Below, piece after piece: positions 1-9,326 of a DNA stretch of 63,012 nucleotides (its first letter is position 1; each line of letters begins with the position of its first letter). The position numbers and the translations under genes were made by a program. The notes beneath the pieces were generated by a model. The model had not been told where the DNA came from and did not search any database. It was given only the letters and a program-made list of their open reading frames with translations. The stretch is from Gammaproteobacteria bacterium. Its GTDB lineage: Bacteria > Pseudomonadota > Gammaproteobacteria > Arenicellales > UBA868. The stretch spans positions 1-63,012 of the forward strand of contig JAAZYQ010000003.1 of assembly GCA_014239575.1 (NCBI GenBank), written 5' to 3'.

Positions 1-1054
1 CCGCCGCGCCCCGCCGGTTAAGGCCTTCAATTATGTCTAGGCTCGGCGCTTCTCGCAGATCGTCGGTATTCGGCTTGAATGCCAAACCCCACATAGAGAA
101 TCTTTTTCCACTCAAGTCGTCACCAAAACGTGAAACGATCTTGTCGACCAGCGACTGTTTTTGCGACTGGTTAACCTCGTCTACCGCATTAAGGATTCGC
201 GGTTGGTACCCGGCCAGCACCGCCGTTTGTGCGAGCGCCTTCACGTCTTTAGGAAAACAAGATCCACCGTAGCCACACCCCGGGTAAATAAAGTCGTAAC
301 CGATCCGTGGATCAGACCCAATTCCCAGTCGCACGGTTTCGATATCGGCGCCGACGCGTTCCGAGATGTTGGCTAACTCATTCATGAAAGAAATCTTAGT
401 CGCCAGCATCGCGTTCGCGGCGTACTTGGTCAATTCAGCTGACGCTACATCCATGAATAGCAATCGATCATGGCTGCGATTAAAAGGCGCATAAAGTTCC
501 CGCATCCGCGCGCGCGGTCCTTCATCGGCCGCTCCGATGACTATGCGGTCGGGCTTTAGGAAATCCTCGATTGCTGCGCCTTCTTTAAGAAATTCCGGGT
601 TTGAAACTACCGAGAAATCGACAGCAATATTACGTTTGTCTAACTCGGCCTGAATAGTCTTCTCTACTCGTGCAGCCGTACCAACGGGTACCGTCGACTT
701 ATTCACTATCACTAAGGGATCGGAAAGAAACTCGCCAATACCCTTTGCTGCCCCGAGCACATGTGCCAAGTCAGCCGAACCATCTTCCCCTGGTGGTGTA
801 CCTACTGCGATAAACAGAATGTCAGCAAATTTGACGGCGTCGCTGAGACTTGTTGTGAAGCGCAGGCGTCCAACCGTCATATTACTCCGAACCAATTCTT
901 CAAGACCAGGCTCAAAAATAGGTATTGAACCATTTTGTAATTGCTCGACCTTGTCTTTATCAACATCCATGCATAACACATGATTGCCAACGTCGGCCAG
1001 ACACGCGCCTGAAACCAGGCCCACATAACCACTTCCAATAATCGTAATGTTCAT
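1..1054 (-). CDS. ugd: UDP-glucose 6-dehydrogenase, 3' part beyond the window
   Basis: Oxidises UDP-glucose to UDP-glucuronate with two NAD+ in the cytoplasm, feeding capsule, exopolysaccharide or lipid A sugar synthesis. I translated 351 codons from an ATG at 1054; the frame is open to the window edge, so the C-terminus (about 80-100 residues of a ~440-residue family) is missing. The N-terminus starts [20 protein letters not shown], the Rossmann NAD-binding motif. The catalytic cysteine lies in [10 protein letters not shown] near positions 250-275, and [15 protein letters not shown] follows. It is separated from the gene upstream by a strong terminator, so it is its own transcription unit. 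Identification is secure; the truncation is only the window boundary. Confidence 0.95.
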   Translation of the reverse strand, partial: MNITIIGSGYVGLVSGACLADVGNHVLCMDVDKDKVEQLQNGSIPIFEPGLEELVRSNMTVGRLRFTTSLSDAVKFADILFIAVGTPPGEDGSADLAHVLGAAKGIGEFLSDPLVIVNKSTVPVGTAARVEKTIQAELDKRNIAVDFSVVSNPEFLKEGAAIEDFLKPDRIVIGAADEGPRARMRELYAPFNRSHDRLLFMDVASAELTKYAANAMLATKISFMNELANISERVGADIETVRLGIGSDPRIGYDFIYPGCGYGGSCFPKDVKALAQTAVLAGYQPRILNAVDEVNQSQKQSLVDKIVSRFGDDLSGKRFSMWGLAFKPNTDDLREAPSLDIIEGLNRRGAA

Positions 1055-1095
1055 ATCAGCAATAACTCTCAGAACCCTCTTCTTTGATAGCCAAA

Positions 1096-1126
1096 AAAGA
1101 AGGGCGCCGGCAGGGCGCCCTTCTTT
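1096..1126 (-). terminator. Rho-independent terminator after comEA-like gene
   Basis: A perfect 13-bp inverted repeat (AAAGAAGGGCGCC at 1096-1108 and its complement at 1114-1126) encloses a 5-nt loop. Read on the minus strand the 3' arm runs into a T-rich tract, so it ends transcription from the comEA-like gene before ugd. Confidence 0.85.
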
Positions 1127-1146
1127 AAAACCAATGGTAGATTTTA

Positions 1147-1440
1147 TCAGTTTTCGAAGGTTTTTCCATCCACCACTAGGGTGTCTGTATTTTCGAGAAC
1201 AATCTTTTGCCCTATTCCGTGTACCGCCAGGAGGTCCTCCGCAGAGGTAAATGGCCCATTTTCCAGCCGATAGGCTACGATCGCCTTGGCTAAAACGGGA
1301 CCGACCCCTATGATATTTTCTGACAGGCTTTGTGCATCGGCAATATTAATGTCAACAGGTTCTGCTCGAAGTACTGGGGAAGCCAGCAACACGCCCGTCA
1401 AAACCAATGTGGCCAATGTATTGATCGTCGATAAAATCAT
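1147..1440 (-). CDS. ComEA-like helix-hairpin-helix exported protein
   Basis: A 97-residue protein with a signal peptide (hydrophobic stretch about residues 6-24, ending ...PVLRAEP) followed by a single ComEA-type helix-hairpin-helix unit: [23 protein letters not shown] and HGIGQKIV. Family members bind double-stranded DNA in the periplasm and serve in DNA uptake, but many short proteobacterial homologues have no proven role. The start has a good ribosome-binding site (AAGGAGAG, 8 nt before the ATG). It lies downstream of lapAB and ends at a strong terminator. The fold call is firm; a competence role is inference. Confidence 0.85.
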   Translation of the reverse strand: MILSTINTLATLVLTGVLLASPVLRAEPVDINIADAQSLSENIIGVGPVLAKAIVAYRLENGPFTSAEDLLAVHGIGQKIVLENTDTLVVDGKTFEN

Positions 1441-1556
1441 TTTTTACTCTCCTTGTAATTAGATGTTGATTAAACCTTGTCGCAATCCTTGCGGCGATTA
1501 GAATTATTGATCTCATCACAGTATTTAACAATGGTATTAGTTCACAAAAATCTTTA

Positions 1557-2738
1557 CTAATTAAGAAGTGGACCAAAAGGGCGGGCCGAAGTGGTATTCC
1601 AGTTTCTGCACCCCGGGCATTGCCAATGCAAGGATCGCCCCTGGAACCCACAGAATCGGCACTCGTATCCGGGACGATCCGAAAGCGATTTGCCGGTGAC
1701 ATGGCATAGCAATTGGTAATCCGCGCTAATCTGACTATCACTGGTATCAAGCGCTCGCAACTGCAAGAGACGATGAAGCGCTGGAAGCGACGCGGCTTCA
1801 TTGACTAAATTCAGTAGTACGTTTTCGGCTTCGCTCTTTGAACCATTTTCGGCCAGGTGGTCCACGAGGATGAGTTTCAATCGCTCATCCCCTGTCGCCG
1901 CGATGGCCTGATTAAGAAAATCTAGGAACAAGGAGAGCGTTCCTAGAGCGGTTGAACTCGCCTTGACCAAGTGAACCACCTCACAGAGCATTTCTGGATG
2001 GTCACCCGCCATGCCACTCCAGGAGTCGACCGCATCGAGATGCTCTCCAGAAATGGCCTGCAAGCGACCTTTAAGTATTCTTGCCCGGGCGCAACTCGGG
2101 TCGAGCACGAGCGCCTTACCGACCTCGGCCTGTGCGAGCGGATAGTTACCGGCACCCACCTCTCTTTCGGCGAGTTCGCAATGATATTGCGCGATTACCA
2201 CTCGAAGGTCTCCCCCGGTAATCTGATCCAAGCGGCCAGCGGCCCCAATGGCACTTTTCCACTCTTTCTCGCTTTCGTATATCTGAACCAGAAGGTGTAG
2301 TGAGGGCTCAAGCAATTCCTTCCTTGCTGCGGCCTCTAACAAGAGATTCTCCGACCGATCCAACAACCCGGCCTTGTAATAATCGTTGGCAAGCTCAAGT
2401 AATACTTGGCCCTTTTGTTCGGGATTCAAACCTGCGCGGGCGATTAGCCCCTGGTGCAGTTGTGTTGCGCGTTCGATTTCACCCCGCCGCCTAAATAATC
2501 CGCCCAAAGCCAATTGGATCTCAAGGTCCTCATCGTGTTGCTCAAGAGCCTGAACCAGCACGTCCAAGGCTTTGTCGTGTTGCTCTGTCAGGAGGAAATT
2601 AAGACTCTTGAAATAGGCGGCAGGGGCAGGCGCTCCGGTGTCATTTTCTGCCCGAGCAACCTTGCGATAGCAAGCCGCGAGCCATCCTGAACCGGCCGCC
2701 ATGGGTAACAAGAAGGCTAGCCAGATGGGGTCCATCAC
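1557..2738 (-). CDS. lapB: LPS assembly protein LapB (YciM), TPR adaptor
   Basis: Inner-membrane-anchored adaptor that in E. coli works with FtsH to control LpxC turnover and so lipopolysaccharide synthesis. The 393-residue length matches the family (about 389). An N-terminal membrane helix (about residues 5-22) is followed by several TPR units and a C-terminal rubredoxin-like zinc site with CRFC at 360-363 and CPGC at 374-377. It follows lapA by 2 bp, as in other gammaproteobacteria. The start could be the GTG at 2738 or the adjacent ATG at 2735; the upstream GGGAG fits the GTG slightly better. Its presumed partner FtsH is also encoded in this window (33390-35303). Confidence 0.95.
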   Translation of the reverse strand: MMDPIWLAFLLPMAAGSGWLAACYRKVARAENDTGAPAPAAYFKSLNFLLTEQHDKALDVLVQALEQHDEDLEIQLALGGLFRRRGEIERATQLHQGLIARAGLNPEQKGQVLLELANDYYKAGLLDRSENLLLEAAARKELLEPSLHLLVQIYESEKEWKSAIGAAGRLDQITGGDLRVVIAQYHCELAEREVGAGNYPLAQAEVGKALVLDPSCARARILKGRLQAISGEHLDAVDSWSGMAGDHPEMLCEVVHLVKASSTALGTLSLFLDFLNQAIAATGDERLKLILVDHLAENGSKSEAENVLLNLVNEAASLPALHRLLQLRALDTSDSQISADYQLLCHVTGKSLSDRPGYECRFCGFQGRSLHWQCPGCRNWNTTSARPFGPLLN

Positions 2739-2740
2739 GA

Positions 2741-3025
2741 CTAGGGTCTCCCGAGTGAGTGCGCTCCGACCTCTGGGGAAAGCGGTTGTTCTGCCCGACC
2801 GCGGCGCAGTTCCCGACGCAAAGTCAATATGCGAAAAAGCCCCGTTAATAGCCCAAGCCCGAACCCGATGACGAGTGCGACCAACAACGCGATTACCAGC
2901 GGCCCTTCCCAGCTCAAGTCAAAGTAATACCGCAGTGGCACCTCAATTGGGTTTTTGACAGCCACTGTCACGCCAAAAATACATATCCCAAGAAGCGCGA
3001 TCAATAAGATCACTTTTTTCAGCAT
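2741..3025 (-). CDS. lapA: LPS assembly protein LapA (DUF1049)
   Basis: Small inner-membrane protein of 94 residues with two hydrophobic segments (about residues 3-22 and 42-65) and a basic, polar tail (LRRELRRGRAEQ), the classic LapA/YciS layout. It is thought to act with LapB in coordinating lipopolysaccharide assembly. It lies directly upstream of lapB with a 2-bp gap, so the pair is surely co-transcribed. The 121-bp gap to ihfB on its upstream side shows no gene or hairpin I recognise. Confidence 0.92.
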   Translation of the reverse strand: MLKKVILLIALLGICIFGVTVAVKNPIEVPLRYYFDLSWEGPLVIALLVALVIGFGLGLLTGLFRILTLRRELRRGRAEQPLSPEVGAHSLGRP

Positions 3026-3146
3026 AATCGATCAACCATCCGGGTAGTCTTCCCAGACTAAAGTGCCCTGAGCGAGCCAAGTCCGGTCATCCCGGTCTGA
3101 CACACGATATAGGCTCGGCAGATGCAAATCTACCCAGCCGAAAAAA

Positions 3147-3473
3147 TCAGTCGATCTCGTCAAATTGGGGTGGCGTAGTGGCAGAACTTCGATTGACGCG
3201 CTCACGGAGTAAACGGCCGGGCTTGAAATGCGCTACATACTTACCTGGCACGTTCACCGCTTCTCCGGTTTTCGGGTTACGCCCTGTCCTGGGCATCCGG
3301 AATCTCAGTCCAATACTGCCAAAGCCTCTGACCTCAATGCGGTCGCCTTTGACCAGGCAACGGCGCATATGTTCAAGTACGGCGTTGACGGAGAACTCGA
3401 CATCACGTGGCGGCAAGTGAGGTTGCTCGCGGGCTAGACGCTCGATCAAATCCGACTTGGTCATCGTCTTCAT
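3147..3473 (-). CDS. ihfB: Integration host factor subunit beta
   Basis: Half of the heterodimeric IHF, a sequence-specific DNA-bending protein of the HU/IHF family that organises nucleoid DNA and assists recombination and transcription. The 108-residue product has the DNA-embracing beta-arm motif [14 protein letters not shown] and the family N-terminus [11 protein letters not shown]. That N-terminus suggests the true start may be the ATG at 3464, three codons in. It follows rpsA by 39 bp, the conserved gammaproteobacterial order. It also ends in a charged, Pro/Ser/Thr-containing tail slightly longer than in E. coli (94 residues). Confidence 0.95.
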   Translation of the reverse strand: MKTMTKSDLIERLAREQPHLPPRDVEFSVNAVLEHMRRCLVKGDRIEVRGFGSIGLRFRMPRTGRNPKTGEAVNVPGKYVAHFKPGRLLRERVNRSSATTPPQFDEID

Positions 3474-3512
3474 ATCATTGTCTGGTTAATCCGTGAGCCA
3501 GAGCGCATCGAT

Positions 3513-5186
3513 TCAAGCGTCCTGTTTTTCCAATTCTTCCTTAAGTTTGTCGCCAAGGGATGCCCGTCCAGACACCTGTCCACTGTACTCCTGAATAGCT
3601 TGATCCTCGATTTCCGCATCCAGCGCTTTAACCGACAAGGTGATGCGACGAGTCTTGCGATCAATACTGGTAATCTTAGCCTCAATCTCAGCGTCAGCAT
3701 TTAACACAGATCGGGCGTCTTCGACATAATCTCGTGACAGCTCGGTGGCCCGAAGGTACCCTTCGATGCCTTCCGCCAGGTCTACGATGGCGCCTTTCGC
3801 ATCGACACTTCTAATCGTACCCTTAACGGATGAACCTTTTGGATGGGCTCCCACAAAAGCATTAAAAGGATCCTCTTCAGCCTGCTTAACGCCTAAAGAT
3901 ATGCGCTCACGCTCGGGGTCCACCGAGAGCACGATGGCGGTAATCTGATCGCCCTTTTTAAAATCGCGAACGGCTTCTTCGCCTTCCCGATCCCAGGAAA
4001 GGTCGCTCAAATGAATCAGGCCATCAATTCCTCCGTCTAGGCCGATAAAGACACCAAAGTCAGTGATTGATTTGATTTCTCCGGTAATTCGGTCGTTACG
4101 TTGATGGGTGACCGAGAATTCCTCCCAGGGATTGCCGGCGCATTGTTTCATTCCTAGCGAAATTCGGCGCCGCTCAGAATCGACCTCAAGTACCATAACC
4201 TCCACTTCGTCACCCAGATGGCAAACCTTATTCGGGTGAACATTCTTGTTGGTCCAATCCATTTCTGAGACGTGGACTAGCCCTTCAACGCCTTCTTCAA
4301 GCTCAACAAAGGCGCCGTAATCGGTGATATTGGTAACCTTTCCGAAAATTCGGGTCTTTTCTGGATACCGTCTTGCGATATCGGCCCAAGGATCCTCGCC
4401 AAGCTGTTTCATCCCCAGCGATACACGGCTGCGTTCACGATCAAACTTAAGTACTCGGACCTGAAGTTCATCGCCCACGTTCAGCATCTCTGAGGGGTGC
4501 TTGACGCGCTTCCAGGCAATGTCAGTTATATGTAGCAATCCATCCAGACCGCCTAGATTGACGAACGCCCCGTAGTCGGTCAGGTTCTTGACTACCCCGG
4601 TAACCACCTGACCCTCTTCCAGGGTCTCCAAAAGGGTGTTGCGCTCTTCTTGCATTTCTTGTTCAACGACCGCACGCCTTGAGACCACAACGTTGTTTCT
4701 GGCCTGGTCGAGTTTGATCACTTTGAATTCGAGTTCGCGATTCTCCAGATAGGTGGAGTCAGTGACTGGGCGTACATCAGCCAAAGAGCCAGGGAGAAAC
4801 GCTCGTACTTCATCTAGCGATACTGTAAAGCCTCCTTTGACTTTTCCGGTGAGGAACCCCTTGACGACCACTTCATTCTCAAAAGAGTTCCTTAAAGCTT
4901 CCCAGGATTTTTCCCGACGCGCCCTTTCGCGCGATAGTCGGGTGTTTCCGAATCCATCTTCCAGCGCCTCTATCGCAACCTCGACATAATCCCCAATCGT
5001 GACTGAAACGGCGCCATCCGCGTCACGGAATTGAGTAGCCGGTATTTCGGCTTCTGATTTTAGGCCGGCATTGACAACTACATAGTCGGCATTAATATCA
5101 ACAACCTCTGCAGAGATCACTGCACCAATCTGCATAACCGAGTTTTTGAGGCTTTCTTCTAGGAGTTCCGCGAAATTTTCAGACAT
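3513..5186 (-). CDS. rpsA: 30S ribosomal protein S1
   Basis: mRNA-binding ribosomal protein needed for initiation on structured or weak-SD leaders. At 557 residues it equals the E. coli length and shows six consecutive S1/OB repeats; the recurrent signatures [33 protein letters not shown] and [17 protein letters not shown] mark domains 3 to 5. The first two domains, which dock on the ribosome, are more divergent, as usual. It lies between cmk and ihfB. No convincing promoter consensus was found in the 85-bp leader, although TAAAAT occurs there. Confidence 0.98.
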   Translation of the reverse strand: MSENFAELLEESLKNSVMQIGAVISAEVVDINADYVVVNAGLKSEAEIPATQFRDADGAVSVTIGDYVEVAIEALEDGFGNTRLSRERARREKSWEALRNSFENEVVVKGFLTGKVKGGFTVSLDEVRAFLPGSLADVRPVTDSTYLENRELEFKVIKLDQARNNVVVSRRAVVEQEMQEERNTLLETLEEGQVVTGVVKNLTDYGAFVNLGGLDGLLHITDIAWKRVKHPSEMLNVGDELQVRVLKFDRERSRVSLGMKQLGEDPWADIARRYPEKTRIFGKVTNITDYGAFVELEEGVEGLVHVSEMDWTNKNVHPNKVCHLGDEVEVMVLEVDSERRRISLGMKQCAGNPWEEFSVTHQRNDRITGEIKSITDFGVFIGLDGGIDGLIHLSDLSWDREGEEAVRDFKKGDQITAIVLSVDPERERISLGVKQAEEDPFNAFVGAHPKGSSVKGTIRSVDAKGAIVDLAEGIEGYLRATELSRDYVEDARSVLNADAEIEAKITSIDRKTRRITLSVKALDAEIEDQAIQEYSGQVSGRASLGDKLKEELEKQDA

Positions 5187-5271
5187 TTTTAAATAGGGTG
5201 CCGCGATGACTTCTCGCTGACAACTTGTTTGAGGTGAATTTTAGCCAGTCTACTACTGACCCCCTTTACTT

Positions 5272-6000
5272 CTAAGTTACGATGCCAGGCTTAGTGCTCT
5301 TAACTGGCCGAACGCGAAGGCAAGAGCGGATGCAACCCATGACTTGTTCGACAACCTCGTCGATACTTTTGTGGGATGTATCAACTCTGAAAGCGTCTTC
5401 GGCCAGTATCAAGGGAGACTCCGTGCGCGTGGCATCCTTGTGATCCCGCTCAGCGATCTCTTTCTCAAGGCGCGCGAGATTAACATCGAAACCCTTTTCC
5501 TTCAACTGTTTATAGCGTCTTTCTGCCCTGACTTTGGGCGAAGCGTCGAGAAATATCTTAGCATCGGCGTCCGAAAAGACCACGGTGCCCATGTCTCTCC
5601 CATCCGCAACAAGGCCCGGTGGCTTCCGCGCCGCTCTTTGCCTCGCCAGCAATATCGATCTCACAGCAGGAACAGCGGCGTAGACCGACGCCGCACGCCC
5701 TCCCTCTTCGCTGCGCACCGCATCGGTCACATCCTCCCCCGCCAGGATTATTCGAACCTCACCAGCAATGCTCTCAAATATGATTGCTGAATCAGCATCG
5801 CAATCAACGATCCCTTGAAGATCATCGGGGTTTACTCCCTTGATTCGAGCAGCATAGGCAAACGCGCGGTATAAGGCCCCGCTGTCAAGAACGTGCCAGC
5901 CAAGTCGGCCTGCCACTCGGGCCGCGACAGTCCCTTTCCCGGTTCCACTCGGGCCATCAATGGTCACCACCGGAACATTTAAGCCGGAGTTTTTAATCAC
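5272..6000 (-). CDS. cmk: Cytidylate kinase
   Basis: Phosphorylates CMP and dCMP with ATP in pyrimidine salvage and mRNA turnover. The 242-residue protein has the P-loop GPSGTGKGTVA at about residues 16-26, then DSGALYRAFA and the GRDMGTVVFSDADAKIFLDA segment typical of the family. It starts with GTG, whose last two bases belong to the aroA stop (GTGA overlap at 5997-6000), indicating translational coupling. The aroA-cmk-rpsA order is widely conserved. Confidence 0.96.
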   Translation of the reverse strand: MIKNSGLNVPVVTIDGPSGTGKGTVAARVAGRLGWHVLDSGALYRAFAYAARIKGVNPDDLQGIVDCDADSAIIFESIAGEVRIILAGEDVTDAVRSEEGGRAASVYAAVPAVRSILLARQRAARKPPGLVADGRDMGTVVFSDADAKIFLDASPKVRAERRYKQLKEKGFDVNLARLEKEIAERDHKDATRTESPLILAEDAFRVDTSHKSIDEVVEQVMGCIRSCLRVRPVKSTKPGIVT

Positions 6001-7298
6001 AGTTTCTCGACCAGATGCATCCCCAGCGCACAGCCAGTCTCAACAAACCCTGGGAAGGAAGTTGCAATATTCTGGCAATCATTAACGACTACCGACCCAT
6101 TGCTACAGCACCCCGCAACCGCAAACGCCATCGCGATACGGTGATCGCCTCGACTATCAATGGTTCCAGACCGAAATCGTCCTCCGATGATATCCATACC
6201 GTCCTCGTACTCAACGGCGCTGATCCCAAGATTTCCCAACCCCTCGACTACAGCGTTGATCCGATCAGACTCCTTGAAACGCAATTCAGTGGCCTCCCGA
6301 ATTCGGGTGGTGCCGTCAGCACCAGCCGCAGCTATTGCAAGCACCGGAAACTCATCAATAGCATTGGCCACCAGGCCCCGAGGCACGTCGATTCCTTGTA
6401 GGCCCTGAGATCGCACCCGGAGATCGCATAACGGCTCGCCTGATTCCTGACGTCGCTCACAAATTTCAATGTTCGCCCCCATTAAATTCAAGATTTCCAA
6501 CACTGCCGCGCGGGTCGGGTTGATGCCAATTCCGCAAAGGGTGACGTCACTACCTGGGCATAGCACGGCCGCCACCAGAAAGAATGCAGCCGAAGAAATA
6601 TCGCCAGGAACGGTAATTCGTTGCCCGCGTAAGATGAGACCACTCTTTACTTGAATGGGACTGCCTGGCTCCCACCTCCGACCGGTAAACCCGGCGATCA
6701 TTCGTTCAGTGTGATCTCGCGTTGGCGTCGATTCTTGGATCTCAGTGCTCCCCTTAGCGTACAGGCCGGCGAGCAAAATACTAGACTTCACTTGGGCGCT
6801 TGCCATCGGCAGGCGATAACTGATCCCCTTCAGGCGAGAAACAGGGTTGATTGCCAACGGTGGCTTCCCATCGGCTGCGGTCAAGTCCGCGCCCATCTGG
6901 CCGAGCGGTGTCATTATTCGCTCCATAGGCCTTTGGCGCAAAGAGGCATCTCCAGTGAGGGTCGCCGGGAAGGCCTGGCCGGCAAGCAGTCCGGCCAGTA
7001 GTCGCATGGCGGTACCTGAGTTACCCATATCAAGCGGACTGGCGGGCTTAGTTAAGCCGTTAAGTCCCACCCCATTGATCTTCAAAGATCCGTCGCGGGG
7101 GCCAGACATCTGAACTCCCATCGTCCGAAAAGCAGCCACCGTAGCGAGGACATCCTCCCCTTCAAGTAGGCGCAGTATTTTCGACTCACCGACAGAAATG
7201 GCCCCCAATATCACCGCCCGGTGGCTGATCGACTTATCTCCGGGAACCTGAATCGAACCTTCGAGTCGGCGACTTTCGCTTGCGATTATTGAACTCAT
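5997..7298 (-). CDS. aroA: 3-phosphoshikimate 1-carboxyvinyltransferase (EPSP synthase)
   Basis: Sixth step of the shikimate pathway: transfers enolpyruvyl from PEP to shikimate-3-phosphate. The 433-residue sequence carries the N-terminal GDKSISHRAVI and LDMGNSGTAMRLLAG motifs, the SAQVKSSILLAGLYA segment and a late FKESDRI motif that contacts substrate. The GDKSISHR and SAQVKSSILLAGLYA variants resemble the class found in many non-enteric bacteria rather than the E. coli type; that is a judgement by eye. It overlaps tyrA upstream (7295-7298) and cmk downstream by 4 bp. Confidence 0.96.
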   Translation of the reverse strand: MSSIIASESRRLEGSIQVPGDKSISHRAVILGAISVGESKILRLLEGEDVLATVAAFRTMGVQMSGPRDGSLKINGVGLNGLTKPASPLDMGNSGTAMRLLAGLLAGQAFPATLTGDASLRQRPMERIMTPLGQMGADLTAADGKPPLAINPVSRLKGISYRLPMASAQVKSSILLAGLYAKGSTEIQESTPTRDHTERMIAGFTGRRWEPGSPIQVKSGLILRGQRITVPGDISSAAFFLVAAVLCPGSDVTLCGIGINPTRAAVLEILNLMGANIEICERRQESGEPLCDLRVRSQGLQGIDVPRGLVANAIDEFPVLAIAAAGADGTTRIREATELRFKESDRINAVVEGLGNLGISAVEYEDGMDIIGGRFRSGTIDSRGDHRIAMAFAVAGCCSNGSVVVNDCQNIATSFPGFVETGCALGMHLVEKL

Positions 7299-8203
7299 TC
7301 GGAGTCCGGTTTTCCGGGTGGTCGCAGCTCCTGTATCGCGCTTCTAAGTTCTCGGGCATTCGCAAACCAGGACTCCAACCGAGGGCCATCAGCCGACTCG
7401 ATTAGACGATCCAGTTCTCCAAGCGTATCCCGGTATTTGGCAATTAACTCGCGCACAACGGGGCCATTGTGCAAAAGAATATCGCGCCACATCACCGGAT
7501 CACTAGAGGCGATCCGACTGATATCATAAAACCCCCCCGCGGCGAGCGTCAGGCAGTCATCGCGGGCTGCCTGGGTATCCAACAGGGGCATCAAGGCATA
7601 GGCAACCGCATGGGGCAAATGGCTAATCATACCCAGGACTTGATCATGCAAAGACTCATCCATGAGCCGAGTTCTCGCCCCGGTGGCGGCCCACATATCG
7701 GTCACCAAATCAAGTGCATCTTCATCAGTCTCCGCCAAGGGAGACAAAATAACCCAATGATTGCGGAACAGGTCCGGGTTGGCGGCGCTAGCACCGCTTT
7801 TTTCACTCCCCGCTACCGGATGGCCAGGCACAAAGCGTGGAAACTTGCTCTCCAAGGAAGATCTAGCTGCCTGGGTGACACTCCTTTTTACACTACTAAC
7901 ATCGGTCAGTACGGCCGATGGCCGCAACGCCCGTTCCATCAGAGGCATCAAACTAATCACAGCGTTGATCGGTGCAGCCAGCATCACGATATCACCAGCA
8001 CAGGCGGCTTCCTGGGGATCGTGGGTCCAATAGTCCAACAAGCCGAGATCCAGAGCCTGGTCTAAATTTTCAGCGTTTCGGCCACAGCCAATAATGGTAT
8101 CAACCCTGCCGGAGTCTTTCAGGGCACGGGCCAGCGAGCCTCCGATCAAGCCTACGCCGATAATTGAAACGGTTCCAAATGACTGGCTTGCCCTTTCTAC
8201 CAA
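7295..8203 (-). CDS. tyrA: Prephenate dehydrogenase
   Basis: NAD-dependent oxidative decarboxylation of prephenate towards tyrosine. The 302-residue protein is monofunctional, without the chorismate mutase domain fused in E. coli TyrA. The Rossmann motif IIGVGLIGGSLARAL sits at residues 14-28, and GHPVAGSEKSG in the mid-region holds the catalytic histidine. It begins with TTG one base after the hisC stop, so it depends on coupling. The hisC-tyrA-aroA cluster lets one transcript feed both aromatic amino acid ends. Confidence 0.93.
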   Translation of the reverse strand: MVERASQSFGTVSIIGVGLIGGSLARALKDSGRVDTIIGCGRNAENLDQALDLGLLDYWTHDPQEAACAGDIVMLAAPINAVISLMPLMERALRPSAVLTDVSSVKRSVTQAARSSLESKFPRFVPGHPVAGSEKSGASAANPDLFRNHWVILSPLAETDEDALDLVTDMWAATGARTRLMDESLHDQVLGMISHLPHAVAYALMPLLDTQAARDDCLTLAAGGFYDISRIASSDPVMWRDILLHNGPVVRELIAKYRDTLGELDRLIESADGPRLESWFANARELRSAIQELRPPGKPDSE

Positions 8204-8204
8204 C

Positions 8205-9326
8205 TCACACCCTCACCTGGCGCAATGCCAAATCAAGTGTTTCAAGCAAACGCTGGTTTTCTGGCGGCAGACCAATGGTCGCCCGCAGATGTTCAGGTAA
8301 TCCATAGTTGGCAACAGGTCTCACGATCACTCCCTGACTCAACATCGAGGTATAAATCTGGTTAGCTTTTGATCCAACCTTGACACAAATAAAATTTCCG
8401 CTGGAAGAGATCCAACTTAGTCCCAACGCCTCAAAACCGCGACAAAGCTGACCCATGCCTTTGAGGTTTTCCTCGCGGCTCACTCGAACAAACTGCTCGT
8501 CCGACAGGGCCGCCTCCGCCGCCGCAAGCGCCAGCGAGTTAACATTAAATGGCTGTCGGATTCGGTTAAGCGTTTCAGTAATCGCTTCAGAGGCGATTGC
8601 GTATCCAACCCGAAGTCCCGCTAATCCATAAATCTTGGAAAAAGTTCGAGTCACAACCAGACCCGGGAAACGCTCCATTAATTCAACGCCATTAGGGTAA
8701 TCCCGGCTGTCAACATACTCGAAATACGCTTCATCCAGAACCGTGATCGCGTTCTCCGGGAGTCGCTCCAAAAACCCAAGCAGCTCGTCGTATCCAACAC
8801 AAGTACCGGTCGGATTGTTGGGATTAGCAATAAAAATGAGCTTAGTGTTGTCGTCAACGGCCTGCAACATCGCCTCCAGGTCGTGGCCATAACGGCACGC
8901 AGGTACAGTTGAAATAGTTGCATTGACGCTTTTCGATGCAAGCGTGTAAACCGCAAAGGCGTGTTCCGATACCACGACGCCTTCGCCTGGCTCAACAAAG
9001 CAACGCACCAAAAGTTCAAGGACATCGTTAGACCCGTTGCCAAGCGTGATCTTCCCGCAGGAGATCCCCAGGTGATCACTTAGGGCGTTTTTCAGCCGAT
9101 GCCCAGAGCCATCTGGGTAACGCTCAAGCCCATTCAGAACCTGAACCACCGCAGCCGCGGTAGCGGGTGAAGCCCCCCAAGGATTCTCGTTGGATGCCAT
9201 TTTAATAATCGAACTAAGCCCCAGCTCACGCTCAAGTTCCTCAACCGACTTACCGGGCTGATATGGCTGCAGATCGCGCACCCCTGCCGCAGTCATCGAG
9301 CCCACATCCAAGCTTTTCACGTTCAC
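8205..9326 (-). CDS. hisC: Histidinol-phosphate aminotransferase, aromatic-cluster type
   Basis: PLP-dependent class I/II aminotransferase of 373 residues. The PLP lysine lies in TRTFSKIYGLAGLRVGYAI; IANPNNPTGT and LDEAYFEY complete the fold signature. It is annotated as HisC by similarity, but its place between pheA and tyrA implies that it may also transaminate phenylpyruvate, 4-hydroxyphenylpyruvate or prephenate, as known for HisC2-type enzymes. It starts with GTG overlapping the pheA stop (GTGA, 9323-9326). No other his genes are nearby. Confidence 0.88.
   Translation of the reverse strand: MNVKSLDVGSMTAAGVRDLQPYQPGKSVEELERELGLSSIIKMASNENPWGASPATAAAVVQVLNGLERYPDGSGHRLKNALSDHLGISCGKITLGNGSNDVLELLVRCFVEPGEGVVVSEHAFAVYTLASKSVNATISTVPACRYGHDLEAMLQAVDDNTKLIFIANPNNPTGTCVGYDELLGFLERLPENAITVLDEAYFEYVDSRDYPNGVELMERFPGLVVTRTFSKIYGLAGLRVGYAIASEAITETLNRIRQPFNVNSLALAAAEAALSDEQFVRVSREENLKGMGQLCRGFEALGLSWISSSGNFICVKVGSKANQIYTSMLSQGVIVRPVANYGLPEHLRATIGLPPENQRLLETLDLALRQVRV

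Noticed and set aside
1352-1801. 149-residue minus-strand frame overlapping lapB and the comEA-like gene
   Set aside because: It crosses two well-supported genes in another frame and has no family features; it is a shadow frame.
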